Assembly (NCBI RefSeq): GCF_014164585.1
Contig: NZ_JACJFM010000017.1
Location: 1-64,000, forward strand
Direction: 5' to 3'
DNA from: Oceanospirillum sediminis
GTDB lineage: Bacteria > Pseudomonadota > Gammaproteobacteria > Pseudomonadales > Halomonadaceae
DNA length: 64,000 bases
Shown here: piece after piece, positions 9,000-18,936 of the stretch
How positions within the stretch are numbered: the stretch's first letter is position 1
Layout of the letters: the number at the start of each line of letters is the position of its first letter
Position numbers and translations under genes: made by a program
Notes under the pieces: generated by a model
What the model was told of the DNA's origin: nothing
Databases searched by the model: none
Seen by the model: the letters and a program-made list of their open reading frames with translations, nothing else

Positions 9000-9941
9000 T
9001 CAGACAGGCGGCTGATTCGAGCTGAACCTGCGGACAGATAAAAACGTCATCAACAAAGGCAGTATCGCACTGGTAAAAATGATCAGTACTCCCAATACCG
9101 CTAACGTGTCCGGAGTCTCAGCAAATAACCAGTAACCCAGCGCCAGAGAATAAACAATTTTGGCGTACTCCACATTCGCAATAACATTCGCTTCTGCCAG
9201 TTTATAAGCCGTGATGCCAATCCACTGAGCAACAGAAGAAATAACTCCAACCAGAATTAACAGCATCAGTTCATATAAAGTCGGCCATTGCCAGCTCATA
9301 AGGCTGGGAAGTAAAGCGATCAAACCAACAAATACAGCCTGATAACTCAGCAAAACAACTCGGGGTTCTGTTTGAGCCATTTTTCGAACACAAACCACGG
9401 CAACAGCAGCACCTGAAGCAGCAATCAGACCTGTCAGGGTATACACAGCACTCTGATTAAACTCTGGTTGTACCACTAATATCACACCTGCAAAACCGAT
9501 CAATATAGTTAACAATCTGGATAGCCCGACCGCCTCAGACAGAAATAACCGTGAGATGACTGCCACAAACAGTACCTGAGTAAATCCCAGTGCCGTTGCG
9601 TCTGCCAGGGGGATATGGCTGACAGTGACAAACCCCAGGTAGAGTGCCAGAAATGCGCCGAAGATACGCAGGAAGTGTAATTTGACCTGCCGGGGCTTTA
9701 ACAATATATCGATCGAAGCTTTAACGGATGGAAGTAATAGCACAATAAAGACCAGCTGGCGGAACAACAGAATCTGAAACAGATCAATGCGTTCACTTAA
9801 TATCCTGACCAGAACCCCCACCAGTACAAACAAACCGGTAGATATTAATGCCAGCAAAATCCCTTGTATCTTTACCGGAATCACATGATTAATGCGTTGT
9901 TCCAGCCGCTTTAAAACTAGCTCTCTGGTGAGTACTGACAT
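9000..9941 (-). CDS. EamA/DMT family transporter
   Basis: A 313-residue inner-membrane drug/metabolite transporter with ten predicted helices arranged as two EamA repeats. The first repeat runs about 25-155 and the second about 165-300, each ending in a hydrophobic helix with conserved Gly and Pro (GFAGVILVVQPE; GVLIIFTSAILPLL). The 23-residue N-terminal tail is basic. It is related to proteins annotated as RhaT/S-adenosylmethionine-type permeases, but the substrate cannot be read from sequence. GAGG precedes the ATG. It is monocistronic and convergent with the monooxygenase gene. Confidence 0.88.
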   Translation of the reverse strand: MSVLTRELVLKRLEQRINHVIPVKIQGILLALISTGLFVLVGVLVRILSERIDLFQILLFRQLVFIVLLLPSVKASIDILLKPRQVKLHFLRIFGAFLALYLGFVTVSHIPLADATALGFTQVLFVAVISRLFLSEAVGLSRLLTILIGFAGVILVVQPEFNQSAVYTLTGLIAASGAAVAVVCVRKMAQTEPRVVLLSYQAVFVGLIALLPSLMSWQWPTLYELMLLILVGVISSVAQWIGITAYKLAEANVIANVEYAKIVYSLALGYWLFAETPDTLAVLGVLIIFTSAILPLLMTFLSVRRFSSNQPPV

Positions 9942-10219
9942 GAACCTGACCTCATTTCTTCACAAAAAGCCATCATCAAGCCGTCACCTGTAGACGGGTC
10001 AAGCGCCTTTGATTCAGTTGTAGTCAGGTTGCCAGCTTGCCGATATGAAAATGCGGACTGAGATCTGGACGCACAATGTCACTTCATTCATTTTAAAGTC
10101 CCGCTTTTCTGGTATCCTTGCGCGCTTTGCCTGAAATCCGGGCAAACGGTAAGTGTGTCGATAACGTTCTGATTCACTCAGTGAAATAAACAGCAGGTAA
10201 GCAGGCGATAGGTAAAAAA

Positions 10220-11572
10220 ATGGCCATTGGTTTTGATTTTGGTACAGCAACATGTTCAGTCGCTCATGTGGTCAATAATGAGGTACAGGCAATTCCTCTG
10301 AATGGCGATGAGCTGTTAATTCCGTCAACACTGTGTGCACCTAACCGTGAGACCGTATCAGAATACCTGTACCGCCACTGGGACATTAAGCCAATTGGTG
10401 CTGTCAGCGAAGGATTGTTGAGAAGCTCAATTAACACCAATCGATACGAAGGTTTTGATGTGCTGAGGGATGACTTACGCTTTGGTAAACAGGCGACAGA
10501 TCTGTATCTGGAAGATCCCACTGATTTTTATTACGTCAAATCGCCAAAATCTTTCCTGGGAATGCTGGGGCTGGATGAGATCCGTTATGCCATTTTTGAA
10601 GATATTGTCTGTGCCATGATGGCGAACGTTAAACAGCGCACAGAGTTATCCTTACAGCAGGAAGTTGATTCCGCGGTGATTGGTCGCCCGGTCACCTTTC
10701 ATAACCGGGGCGGTGAAAAATCGAATCAGCAGGCAATCAATATCCTGCACAAAGCTGCAACCCGGGCCGGTTTTAAACATATTGAGTTTCAGTTTGAACC
10801 TGTGGCTGCCGGGCTTGAATATGAAGCCAGCCTGACATCTGATCAGAACGTCCTGATTGTGGATATTGGCGGCGGTACATCTGATTGCTCTCTGATTCGT
10901 ATGGGGCCTGACTGGGTGGGTAAGCATGAACGCTCTGAAACCCTTCTGGGCCACACAGGCAGTTTTACCGGTGGTAATGATCTGGATATCCATCTGGCAA
11001 ATAAGAACTTTATGTCCGAGTTTGGCAAAGACACTGAGACGCGCTCAGGGCTGCCAGTCCCTAATATGCCGTTCTGGGAATCGATTGCGATCAATGATGT
11101 TGAAGCTCAGAGGCGATTCTATGCCCGGAATAATATCCATGAGCTGAAGCAGATTCAGCAAACGGCTCAACAACCGGATAAGCTTCAGCGTCTGATTGAG
11201 GTGCATGAAAATACACTGGGTTACAGCCTGGTTGCAGAAGCCGAACAAGCTAAAATAGCGCTTTCCAGTGCAGATCACTATCAGGCCTGTATCGATTTGC
11301 CATCCGGCCCACTAGATATTCCGGTCACCACTGAAGCAATGGAACGGGCAGTCAGTACTCCGGTCAGGCGAATTAAAAAGCTGGTTGAAGAGACTATTGC
11401 TCAGGCTGCAGTTAAACCGGATGTCATTTATATTACAGGCGGATCATCACGTTCGCCGGTACTAAGAAGTGCTGTGCAATCGGCAGCAGGCGACATTCCC
11501 ATGGCTAACGGTGATTACTTTGGTTCAGTCACGGCGGGGCTGGCTCGGTGGGCTGAGTTGTGTTTCAGATAA
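10220..11572 (+). CDS. yegD: YegD-type Hsp70-like chaperone
   Basis: A 450-residue protein with the actin/Hsp70 ATPase fold and no substrate-binding tail, matching the length of the Escherichia coli YegD family. Phosphate-binding motifs are GFDFGTATCSVA (4-15) and VDIGGGTSDCSL (about 214-225), and the adenosine motif is YITGGSSRSPVL near 412. A characteristic insert of the family lies between the two ATPase lobes. The molecular role is not established; it is usually called a putative chaperone. It is transcribed alone and followed by a strong hairpin. Confidence 0.93.
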   Translation: MAIGFDFGTATCSVAHVVNNEVQAIPLNGDELLIPSTLCAPNRETVSEYLYRHWDIKPIGAVSEGLLRSSINTNRYEGFDVLRDDLRFGKQATDLYLEDPTDFYYVKSPKSFLGMLGLDEIRYAIFEDIVCAMMANVKQRTELSLQQEVDSAVIGRPVTFHNRGGEKSNQQAINILHKAATRAGFKHIEFQFEPVAAGLEYEASLTSDQNVLIVDIGGGTSDCSLIRMGPDWVGKHERSETLLGHTGSFTGGNDLDIHLANKNFMSEFGKDTETRSGLPVPNMPFWESIAINDVEAQRRFYARNNIHELKQIQQTAQQPDKLQRLIEVHENTLGYSLVAEAEQAKIALSSADHYQACIDLPSGPLDIPVTTEAMERAVSTPVRRIKKLVEETIAQAAVKPDVIYITGGSSRSPVLRSAVQSAAGDIPMANGDYFGSVTAGLARWAELCFR

Positions 11573-11616
11573 GCTTTTTTACTAAGCATCTGAGCAAAAA
11601 TTATTCTGCAAGAAAC

Positions 11617-11653
11617 TGAAGCATTCTCCAATCTATGGCTGGAGAATGCTTCA
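11617..11653. terminator. 14-bp hairpin between yegD and a transglycosylase gene
   Basis: TGAAGCATTCTCCA (11617-11630) and its exact reverse complement (11640-11653) form a 14-bp stem with a 9-nt loop. It is placed between convergent genes, as a two-way terminator would be, but no U-run follows on either strand. Confidence 0.5.
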
Positions 11654-11701
11654 TATTCACTGATGGCAAAGATCTGTGCTGATGACGGTTTTCAGCATAA
11701 A

Positions 11702-12352
11702 TCAGCTCTTGCAGTAAGGCAGATCTCTGGTGGCCAGAGCAATACGCTGTTTTTTTCCTTCATCACGGAATGGGCTCCAGTATCTGGCGGCCCCCAGCCA
11801 CGACCCACTAAAAAACAACCATCCGGTATTACCGGATACAACCTTGTCCCTCTGACCTACCCAGCGATTCAGAATACGTACGCCACAACTGATGTTGGTT
11901 TTAGGGTCATGTAACTGCTGAGGGTTCGTTAGTCCACACTGGTAGCCGTTACCGCTTTCAATAGATATCTGTAACAACCCCCGGCTGATGACTGGCCGAC
12001 CTTGAGCATCGTTAAAACGTTCCTGATACCAGACCTGATTTTTATGGTTGCTTTCGAAATAAGATAAGCTGGAGATAAACCTGTTCCAGAACTGCATTCT
12101 TTCCCATCGGGTCGCATCAGCATAAGCCGGACAATACATTTCGATATCATCAGGCACTGTTTTTAACAGATCACGACCATGCTTCTGTAAAGCTTCTTCA
12201 GTATAACTTTTGAGTTGTCCGGGGTTGTCGTATCCCTGCCAGTTTGAAATAGGCTCTTTGTTCAGACCCGATAGCTTCGGACTACTGCTACAGGCGACAA
12301 TCAATAGCGACAAAACAGAGATTACAGAAATCCGGGCCAGACAATTATTCAT
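11702..12352 (-). CDS. lipoprotein with lytic-transglycosylase-like (SLT) domain
   Basis: A 216-residue predicted lipoprotein. The ATG at 12352 is chosen over one 13 codons earlier because it puts a standard lipoprotein signal (SVLSLLIVAC, Cys21) at the N-terminus. The SLT/lysozyme-like domain covers about 85-200: ISSLSYFESN contains the likely catalytic Glu100 and SRGLLQIS (123-130) matches the second SLT motif. It probably cleaves peptidoglycan glycan strands at the inner face of the outer membrane. It is convergent with yegD and monocistronic. Confidence 0.8.
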   Translation of the reverse strand: MNNCLARISVISVLSLLIVACSSSPKLSGLNKEPISNWQGYDNPGQLKSYTEEALQKHGRDLLKTVPDDIEMYCPAYADATRWERMQFWNRFISSLSYFESNHKNQVWYQERFNDAQGRPVISRGLLQISIESGNGYQCGLTNPQQLHDPKTNISCGVRILNRWVGQRDKVVSGNTGWLFFSGSWLGAARYWSPFRDEGKKQRIALATRDLPYCKS

Positions 12353-12710
12353 ACCATCTCTCAGCGAGTTAAAAAGCACTACTTGTAACAAGCCCCTGAC
12401 CTTATAGCAAGAAACAACCCGGACTCATCTGATTTTCCCCGAAAGAACATTTTAATGTCCCGGATACGTTAACTCTCCATATAAATGCACTCATTCTGAG
12501 TGCAGCATAAGTGGCTATTTCTGGCCATTATAAGAGTTACTAATAGTGGTTATATCTGCTTGTTGGCTGTCAGGGAATTATCAAGAATAGTCTGAAGAAA
12601 CCGCTTCAGACTGGTGAGTCAGAAGTGAATTATTTATCTGATAACACCCGTTGTGTATTCGAATGTCGTTATCACATCAGGTTCCTGTAAGTCTTAATAA
12701 GGATAACACT
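12353..12710. other. divergent intergenic region with a short palindrome
   Basis: No gene is seen here. The region must hold promoters for the transglycosylase lipoprotein (minus) and the FAD oxidoreductase (plus). TGCACTCA (12486-12493) and TGAGTGCA (12497-12504) form a perfect hairpin with a 3-nt loop that could be an operator. AAGGA sits 8 nt before the oxidoreductase ATG. Confidence 0.4.
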
Positions 12711-14054
12711 ATGGCTTTTCCAACCCATTCCCCCTACGTCATTATTGGTGCAGGTATTCATGGCCTGAGTACGGCTTATCATCTGGCTCTGCAGTTAAAA
12801 GCTCAGGGTAAAGGCAGTGGCAGCGATATTCTGGTGATTGATAAATCAGGTATCAGTGCTGGCGCTACAGGCATTGCCTGCGGTGTTATCCGCAACAACT
12901 ACTACCAGCCAGCAATGCGGGAACTGATGGCCCACAGCGTTAAGGTATGGGAAAGCGATCCTGAAGCATACAGCTACCACCCTGTGGGCTACATGCAGAT
13001 CAGTCCTGAGTCGATGCATGAAGATGTTGCTTCTATCTATGAACAGCAGCAGGCTATCGGTTATGAGTCTCGCTTCATCGAAGGCGAAAAAGACTGTATG
13101 AACTACATGAAGGATATCTTCCACGACTGGCAGGCTCAGGGCATCACTTCGGTACTGCATGAAATGCCTGGCGGTTATGCGAACAATACGAAAGCCATGT
13201 ATGGCCTGGCTGGTAAAGCAGAAGCAGAAGGTGTTCGTATCATGTCCGGCGTGGAAGTCACCGGCTTTAAACAAGCCACGGATGGTGCGATCACCGCTGT
13301 AGAAACCAATCGCGGTACGATTGAAACTGACTATCTTGTGATAGGTGCAGGTCCCTGGGTAAAAACCTTCTGGGATATGCTGGATATGCCCAATACCGTG
13401 GATATCAAAAATCCGGCAGATGGCACTATCGCAACGGATATCCCTATGTGGGTGTACTGGTCTCTGCAGGAAGGTACTCTGGGCGTGGATCCGAAAATGC
13501 AGGTCACCAATGATGGCAAGATGCCACCTGTTATTCATGTCGACTCTAATGCACCACTGTTGTCGGATGAAGATGGTTCTCTGATCACAGACGAGATGTG
13601 GGGTATTTACTACAAACCTGATTTCCACTTTGGTGGTGTTCAGGGTGGCGCAGCGCCCTTTATTGTTGATAAACCGGCGGATAAAGTTCAGGTTGATCCG
13701 TATGGCCCTGAATCACCGGAGTTTATTGTCGGCCCTGAGTTTGCTCATATGTGGGTATCCGCACTGGCGCACTGTCAGAAACGTTTCTCCGGTACTATTG
13801 TGAAGTACAAGGACGAGCCATCCGGTGGTATCGGCTGCTTTACTCCGGATAGCTTCCCGGTATTTGATACCGTACGCAAAAACTGTTTTGTGATTGCAGA
13901 CTCTAACCACGGCTATAAAATGCTGGGAGTCGGTAAACTTGTGGCAGAAGAGATCTGTGGTGCTAAACCTGCTCTGCTGGAACCATTCCGTTTATCCCGC
14001 TTTGCTGAAGGTAAACTGCATCCGGTTTCTAACAGCCCGTTTCCATGGAGTTAA
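12711..14054 (+). CDS. FAD-dependent oxidoreductase (DAO/amine-oxidase-like)
   Basis: A 447-residue flavoenzyme of the D-amino-acid-oxidase superfamily (glycine/sarcosine/dimethylglycine oxidase-like). The dinucleotide motif VIIGAGIHGLS (10-20) binds FAD, a second flavin segment YLVIGAGPWV lies near 225, and NHGYKMLGVGKLVAEEI near the C-terminus is the usual closing FAD motif. The ATG at 12711 is chosen over 12651 for its AAGGA site and because the motif starts at the usual distance. The substrate is unknown. It is followed by a LysR gene and the tctCBA uptake genes, suggesting that the group takes up and oxidises a small amine or acid. Confidence 0.85.
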   Translation: MAFPTHSPYVIIGAGIHGLSTAYHLALQLKAQGKGSGSDILVIDKSGISAGATGIACGVIRNNYYQPAMRELMAHSVKVWESDPEAYSYHPVGYMQISPESMHEDVASIYEQQQAIGYESRFIEGEKDCMNYMKDIFHDWQAQGITSVLHEMPGGYANNTKAMYGLAGKAEAEGVRIMSGVEVTGFKQATDGAITAVETNRGTIETDYLVIGAGPWVKTFWDMLDMPNTVDIKNPADGTIATDIPMWVYWSLQEGTLGVDPKMQVTNDGKMPPVIHVDSNAPLLSDEDGSLITDEMWGIYYKPDFHFGGVQGGAAPFIVDKPADKVQVDPYGPESPEFIVGPEFAHMWVSALAHCQKRFSGTIVKYKDEPSGGIGCFTPDSFPVFDTVRKNCFVIADSNHGYKMLGVGKLVAEEICGAKPALLEPFRLSRFAEGKLHPVSNSPFPWS

Positions 14055-14350
14055 GCGGTTATTTCAGACTTCAATCTACTTGCCTTGCGCTGAACACCTG
14101 AACAAAAGCGCCATATGGCCATGCCATCTATTACTGTTATTACGCGGAATATCTCGGGAACGCTTTTGTTCAGTATTGGGCAGATTCCGATCTGCCTCCT
14201 TTTCTTTATTCCGGTTATGATTTCTTTTCAGCATGAGTAATGTATGCTGCGGATTTAATCCTTCGGACAGTGCTTGTAATGACTCTCTGATACTGTCCCG
14301 CAGACTCTGTCTTTGCTGATTTCACAGGTTATTGATTATCACAGGAGAGC

Positions 14351-15334
14351 ATGATGCTGAAGCCAGAAAAATCAGTTGAGTTCAGTGCATTGCGCATTCT
14401 GCTGACAGTGGCAGAGTCTGAAACCCTGACTCAGGCAGGGGAAAAGCTGCACATCACTCAGTCTGCCGTTTCACAGGCTATGAAACAACTGGAAAGTCAG
14501 CTGGGCACCGAGTTAGTGGTACGACGTTCCCGCCCGTTAAAATTAACGCCCGGTGGCAGGGTACTACGTCGCTATGCTCGTAAACTGTTCGCCGATATGC
14601 AGCGGATGCATGCGGATGTACAGATGGCTTCTGGGCATAGTCTGAGCAAATTACGGCTGGGCATGATCGATTCTTTTGCAGACGCTGCAGGGCAACAGAT
14701 TCTGGAAATGCTGATGCCGGTAGCGGATCAGCTGACGCTTCGCACCGGTCTGGTTGCTCCGTTGAAAGAAGCCCTGCTGGAGCGGGATATTGATATGCTG
14801 CTGACCAGCGACCCTATGCAGGATCATCCTGAACTGATCATGCAGCCCATATTGCGAGACCCTTTTGTTTTGCTGGTGGCTGAACATCATACTCAGCTAT
14901 CCGGTAGTACCGTCTCTGAACTGGTTCAATCGCTGCCTTTTATCGCGTATAACCGCCAGCTCAGGCTAGGCAGCCTGACTCAGTTAATTGCCCGTCGTAT
15001 CGGTGTTGAATTACCGATCCGTTTTGAACTGGATAACACCACCACTCTGCTGCGTTTTGTCCAACAGGGTCATGGCTGGGCGTTTGCGCCTGCGACCTGC
15101 CTGCTACAGAATCAGGCTCTGCTACAGGGTGTCAGAGTATTACCCATTGAGCAGGGCAATCATGCCCGTTATATCGGCTTATTATTCCGCCGTGGAGAGT
15201 TCGGAGATCTGCCTCAGCAAGTGGTGCAGATCTGTCAGGATATTTACACTCAACAGCTGGTTCCTCAACTTCCGGCTTTTGCACCCTGGTTGCAGGAGCA
15301 GGCCTATGCCATTGATGAGCTTCCACCTCTATAG
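14351..15334 (+). CDS. LysR family transcriptional regulator
   Basis: A 327-residue LysR-type regulator. The N-terminal winged helix-turn-helix is at about 10-70 (LTQAGEKLHITQSAVSQAMKQLE) and the periplasmic-binding-like effector domain at about 95-310. Two ATG codons are adjacent (14351 and 14354); AGGAG spacing slightly favours the second. It lies between the FAD oxidoreductase gene and tctCBA, all in one direction, so it probably senses the transported compound and controls one or both. It carries a long C-terminal tail rich in Leu, Pro and Gln. Confidence 0.9.
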   Translation: MMLKPEKSVEFSALRILLTVAESETLTQAGEKLHITQSAVSQAMKQLESQLGTELVVRRSRPLKLTPGGRVLRRYARKLFADMQRMHADVQMASGHSLSKLRLGMIDSFADAAGQQILEMLMPVADQLTLRTGLVAPLKEALLERDIDMLLTSDPMQDHPELIMQPILRDPFVLLVAEHHTQLSGSTVSELVQSLPFIAYNRQLRLGSLTQLIARRIGVELPIRFELDNTTTLLRFVQQGHGWAFAPATCLLQNQALLQGVRVLPIEQGNHARYIGLLFRRGEFGDLPQQVVQICQDIYTQQLVPQLPAFAPWLQEQAYAIDELPPL

Positions 15335-15659
15335 AGACGTCACTTTCCTCTCCTTACATCTGCTATTACTGCGTAATATTTTGTCCTCATAGCATTCATC
15401 GGAGTTAATCCTCTGAGTATTGTTTCTGTACCTCTGTTTTGACCGGATCAACCCTATGGTTGATTACCTTTATCTGACAAATCCGTTGCAATAGAACTCC
15501 GTTCACCCGACATCAAGAAATCGGATTCGGATAAATCTGCTTTGCTCTACTCAATCGCACCGAATCATTTATCAGAGTAAAACAAGAATTTTTACTAAAA
15601 AAACAACGCATTCACTCAGTAAACAGGCATAGCCAATAAATAAAAACAGAGGTAATCCT
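15335..15659 (+). other. leader region of tctCBA
   Basis: No gene is seen. ATCAACC (15447-15453) and GGTTGAT (15458-15464) make a 7-bp hairpin with a CTAT loop, which may end LysR transcription or be an operator. The last 100 bases before tctC are A/T-rich and presumably carry its promoter. GAGGTAAT precedes the tctC ATG. Confidence 0.4.
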
Positions 15660-16607
15660 ATGAGAAAAATAAAAAAAGTTCTGATCGCTGCAGCGATGGT
15701 TGCTGCCCCTCTTCTGACCAGCCATGCAGTTGCTGCAGAATATCCTAATCGTCCGGTTAAGTTTGTTGTCCCCTGGCCTCCCGGTGATCTGGAAGATGTT
15801 CTGACTCGTCTGATTGCTGAAGAGATGTCACGGGAGACAGGCAAACCCGCTTCGGTACTGAATAAACCCGGCGGCGGCGGTGTACTGGGTGCCAGCAGTG
15901 TTGCCCGTGCACGGGCTGATGGCCTGACAATCGGCTCTTTTGTAGCCGATCTGGTAACCACTCAGCTGGTATCGGGTAATGCGCCCTATGATCAGGATAC
16001 GTTTGAACCGGTAGGCATCTTCCTGGATTATCCATTTGTTATCGCCACAAAAGCCGATGCCCCTTATAGCAATCTGCAGGAGCTGGCTGAATACTCTAAG
16101 AGCAATAAAGTCTCGCTGGGTCATTTTGGCTATCAGGCTCTGCCAACAGCAATTACCTTCAAAGCGGCAGAAGCTGCAGGTATTCACTTCTCGTCTGATG
16201 CCCCATTTGACAGTAATGACTGCTCAACACTGGCCAATGGCGATGCCGATGTCATTAACACCACAACTCAGCAGATTCTGGCCTGCATTAAATCTGGCGA
16301 AGTAAAACTGCTGACCTCTCTGACCAATGAGCGTCTGAGCATTGCACCTCAGATACCAACGTTGCAGGAAGAAACAGGTATCGCCCAGACAACCTGGAAT
16401 GGTCTGTTCGTGAAGAAGGGTACACCTCAGGCAGTGAAAGATAAGATTGCCTCTATTGCCCAGAAAGCTCTTAAATCTAAAAAGGTTCAGCAACTGGTTG
16501 AAAATACCGGTGCAGCGGTATTCTGGATACCGGAAAGCAGCGCTAAGAACATGATCAGCAATGACTACAAAGAAGCAGAAAGCCTGCTGAAGTTCATGCA
16601 GAAGTAA
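15660..16607 (+). CDS. tctC: tripartite tricarboxylate transporter substrate-binding protein (TctC)
   Basis: A 315-residue periplasmic solute-binding protein of the TctC/BugT family. The signal peptide is at about 1-26 (basic RKIKK, then hydrophobic IAAAMVAAPLL, cleavage after AVAA). The family pattern YPNRPVKFVVPWPPG follows, where related proteins have GGxxD; here the segment reads PPGDLED. It captures organic acids and hands them to TctBA. First gene of the tctCBA operon; the ligand may be a citrate-like or other carboxylate. Confidence 0.9.
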   Translation: MRKIKKVLIAAAMVAAPLLTSHAVAAEYPNRPVKFVVPWPPGDLEDVLTRLIAEEMSRETGKPASVLNKPGGGGVLGASSVARARADGLTIGSFVADLVTTQLVSGNAPYDQDTFEPVGIFLDYPFVIATKADAPYSNLQELAEYSKSNKVSLGHFGYQALPTAITFKAAEAAGIHFSSDAPFDSNDCSTLANGDADVINTTTQQILACIKSGEVKLLTSLTNERLSIAPQIPTLQEETGIAQTTWNGLFVKKGTPQAVKDKIASIAQKALKSKKVQQLVENTGAAVFWIPESSAKNMISNDYKEAESLLKFMQK

Positions 16608-16680
16608 ACCCCTGGTTAACCGCAAGAATCCCGACTGCAGTAGCGCTATGCTGCTGCAGCCGTCAATCAGGATATTTATT

Positions 16681-17334
16681 ATGAATGCAGAAAACACTCC
16701 GGGCACCCGTGAGAGTCAGGGCTTAAATCCATTATCGGCAGCCAGCACGCAGGACGCATTTCAAAAGTCGGCTTATCATCCGGACACCACAGAGCAGGAT
16801 GTACAGCAGGCTATTAAGGAAACACGCAGCAACAGTGTGTACTGGTTAATACTGCTGGCCGGTCTGGTACTGATGGCCAGCGTGCCGGAACAGGCCGGAT
16901 GGATCGATACCAAACGAGGCTGGTTTACGCAGCCAATGGTGGGGTCTGTTCTGGGGTTAGGCGCTATGGTGCTGTTTGCCGCCTGGAAGGTACTTTTTTC
17001 CTGCCGGATCAGAAGCCTGAATCCGGGCTATCTGCTGGAAGCCGCTTTTATCAGCGCAGGACGTTACCGGGTTGCCATTATTACCAGTGGCCTGTTTTTC
17101 CTCTACATCAATACACTGTCTGTGATTGGTTTCGTACCTGCTACTCTGGCCTTCGTCACCCTGTTGCTCTGGCTGGCCCGTTTACTGGACCGCTTCTGGT
17201 TTTCAGTATCTGTTTTTGCTCTGTTTGTCATTGTACTGATTTTCCGGGTTGGCCTGAGTCTGTGGCTGCCGGATGTCTGGTTATACGAATTTCTGCCTGA
17301 GCACTGGGCAATCTTCGCCAATCAGTATCTATAA
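16681..17334 (+). CDS. tctB: tripartite tricarboxylate transporter small membrane subunit (TctB)
   Basis: A 217-residue membrane protein of the TctB family with four predicted helices at about 58-75, 90-108, 125-150 and 160-200. The cytoplasmic N-terminal tail (about 55 residues, rich in Thr, Ser and Gln) is longer than usual. The ATG at 16681 follows AGGA; an upstream in-frame ATG at 16648 lies inside the intergenic hairpin-like sequence and is less likely. It works with TctA as the membrane part of the carrier. Confidence 0.85.
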   Translation: MNAENTPGTRESQGLNPLSAASTQDAFQKSAYHPDTTEQDVQQAIKETRSNSVYWLILLAGLVLMASVPEQAGWIDTKRGWFTQPMVGSVLGLGAMVLFAAWKVLFSCRIRSLNPGYLLEAAFISAGRYRVAIITSGLFFLYINTLSVIGFVPATLAFVTLLLWLARLLDRFWFSVSVFALFVIVLIFRVGLSLWLPDVWLYEFLPEHWAIFANQYL

Positions 17335-17348
17335 CAAGGTGATTTGCG

Positions 17349-18839
17349 ATGGAAACTTTATTACTCGGATTATCTGAAGTTGGTACCAGCAGCGTGCTGC
17401 TTGCCATTCTTATCGGTGCCCTGATCGGTGTCACTATTGGCTCTATTCCCGGACTGGAACCCGCCGGGGTGATCTCCATTCTATTACCACTGAGTTTTTC
17501 AATGGAGCCACTGGCAGGGGTGATGCTTTTGGTGGGCGTTTATGGCGGTGCCTGGTACGGAGGTGCTATCCCTGCCATTCTGATGAATACTCCGGGTACC
17601 CCGGTAGCGGTTCTGACGACTTATGACGGCTACCCTATGGCGCAAAGGGGGGAGGGCAAGCGGGCATTATCCATTGCTTATACCTCTTCATTTGTTGGCG
17701 GCATTATCAGTGTGACCTCTCTGGTTCTGCTGGCACCTATGCTGGCCCAGGTGGCCCGTCTGTTCGGTTCAGCAGAATTTGCCATGCTGGCAGCTCTGGG
17801 CATGATTTTTGTGGTACTGGCTCACCGCAAACATACTCTGGAAGCGGCAATGATGCTGGGGTTTGGTTTTTTTCTGGGCACGATAGGTATTGACCGCTCG
17901 TATAACACGCAGAACTTTACCTTTGGTCAGGAGTGGTTGCTGGGAGGTATCCCGTTAGTACCTGCCGTTATCGGCTTATTTGCCATGTCACAGGCTTTTG
18001 TGCTGTTATCTCAGAAAGGCCAGGATGCCCATATCACTAAGCTGGAAGGCAGCGGATTTTTCTCCGGTATGATGGAAATTGTACATCATAAAGTCACCGT
18101 AGCCCGCTCTGCTTTTCTGGGGGTTGTGATGGGACTGTTACCAGGTGTGGGAGAGTTTGGCTCGCAGTTTTTCTCTTATACTCTGGCGCAGAAGTTCTCT
18201 AAAACACCGGATAAATTTGGTGATGGCGCTCCGGAAGGTCTGATCGCATCCGAAACATCCAATAATGCAGTGACCGCTTCTGTGATGGTGCCATTGCTGG
18301 CTTTCGGTATCCCGGCGGATGCTCTGATGGCGATGTTACTGGCTGTGTTTATGGTACATAACTATATCCCTGGCCCGACACTGTTTATGGAGCGTCCTGA
18401 ATTTATCTCCGGTCTTTATATCTCCCTGTTCCTGATGAATATTGTGGTTTTCCTTTATTTATCCGTAGCCACTCGCTGGATTGTTAACCTGACCCGAATC
18501 CGTGGCCGTTTTATCGGTGCATTTATTCTGGTACTGGGTTTTATTGGCAGTTATAGCCAGAACTACCTGTTTTCAGATGCACTGATTGCACTGGGGTTTG
18601 CCATCATCGGTTATATCCTGCGACGTAATGAGATTCCAGCAGTACCCATTGTACTGGGTCTGGTACTGGGGCCGGTATTTCTGACCCGATTCCGTCAGGC
18701 TATGGGAGTTGCAGAAGGCGATCTGATGGTGTTTATCGAACGCCCGATCAGTCTGATGCTGTTTATGCTGATCGTGCTATCGATCGGATTTTATATCAGA
18801 GGCCGTCTGAAAGATGCCAGACAAGCCGCAACAGCCTGA
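17349..18839 (+). CDS. tctA: tripartite tricarboxylate transporter large membrane subunit (TctA)
   Basis: A 496-residue permease of the TctA family with about twelve helices. Family signatures are IGSIPGLEPAGVISILLPL near 30-50, YGGAIPAILMNTPGTP near 75-90 and the matching second-half motif GLLPGVGEFGSQFF near 258-272. It forms the sodium- or proton-linked carrier with TctB and is fed by TctC. The gene starts 14 nt after tctB with AAGGTG ahead of the ATG and is followed by a clear terminator, so it ends the operon. Confidence 0.93.
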   Translation: METLLLGLSEVGTSSVLLAILIGALIGVTIGSIPGLEPAGVISILLPLSFSMEPLAGVMLLVGVYGGAWYGGAIPAILMNTPGTPVAVLTTYDGYPMAQRGEGKRALSIAYTSSFVGGIISVTSLVLLAPMLAQVARLFGSAEFAMLAALGMIFVVLAHRKHTLEAAMMLGFGFFLGTIGIDRSYNTQNFTFGQEWLLGGIPLVPAVIGLFAMSQAFVLLSQKGQDAHITKLEGSGFFSGMMEIVHHKVTVARSAFLGVVMGLLPGVGEFGSQFFSYTLAQKFSKTPDKFGDGAPEGLIASETSNNAVTASVMVPLLAFGIPADALMAMLLAVFMVHNYIPGPTLFMERPEFISGLYISLFLMNIVVFLYLSVATRWIVNLTRIRGRFIGAFILVLGFIGSYSQNYLFSDALIALGFAIIGYILRRNEIPAVPIVLGLVLGPVFLTRFRQAMGVAEGDLMVFIERPISLMLFMLIVLSIGFYIRGRLKDARQAATA

Positions 18840-18910
18840 GCCTTTACATTCTGTTCCGGTGTTTATGCATACCCTGTATACATTTTAGCAAGACCACTGC
18901 TAAGCCTTTT

Positions 18911-18936
18911 GGGGTCTTTGGGAAGGCCCCCTTTTT
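18911..18936 (+). terminator. Rho-independent terminator of tctCBA
   Basis: GGGGTCTT (18911-18918) pairs with AAGGCCCC (18923-18930), including one G-T pair, around loop TGGG, followed by CTTTTTCTTC. It lies 72 nt after the tctA stop. Confidence 0.85.

Noticed and set aside
12846-13628. 260-codon minus-strand frame inside the FAD oxidoreductase gene
   Set aside because: Antisense shadow; His/Phe/Arg-rich with no recognised fold, while the plus strand has complete FAD motifs.
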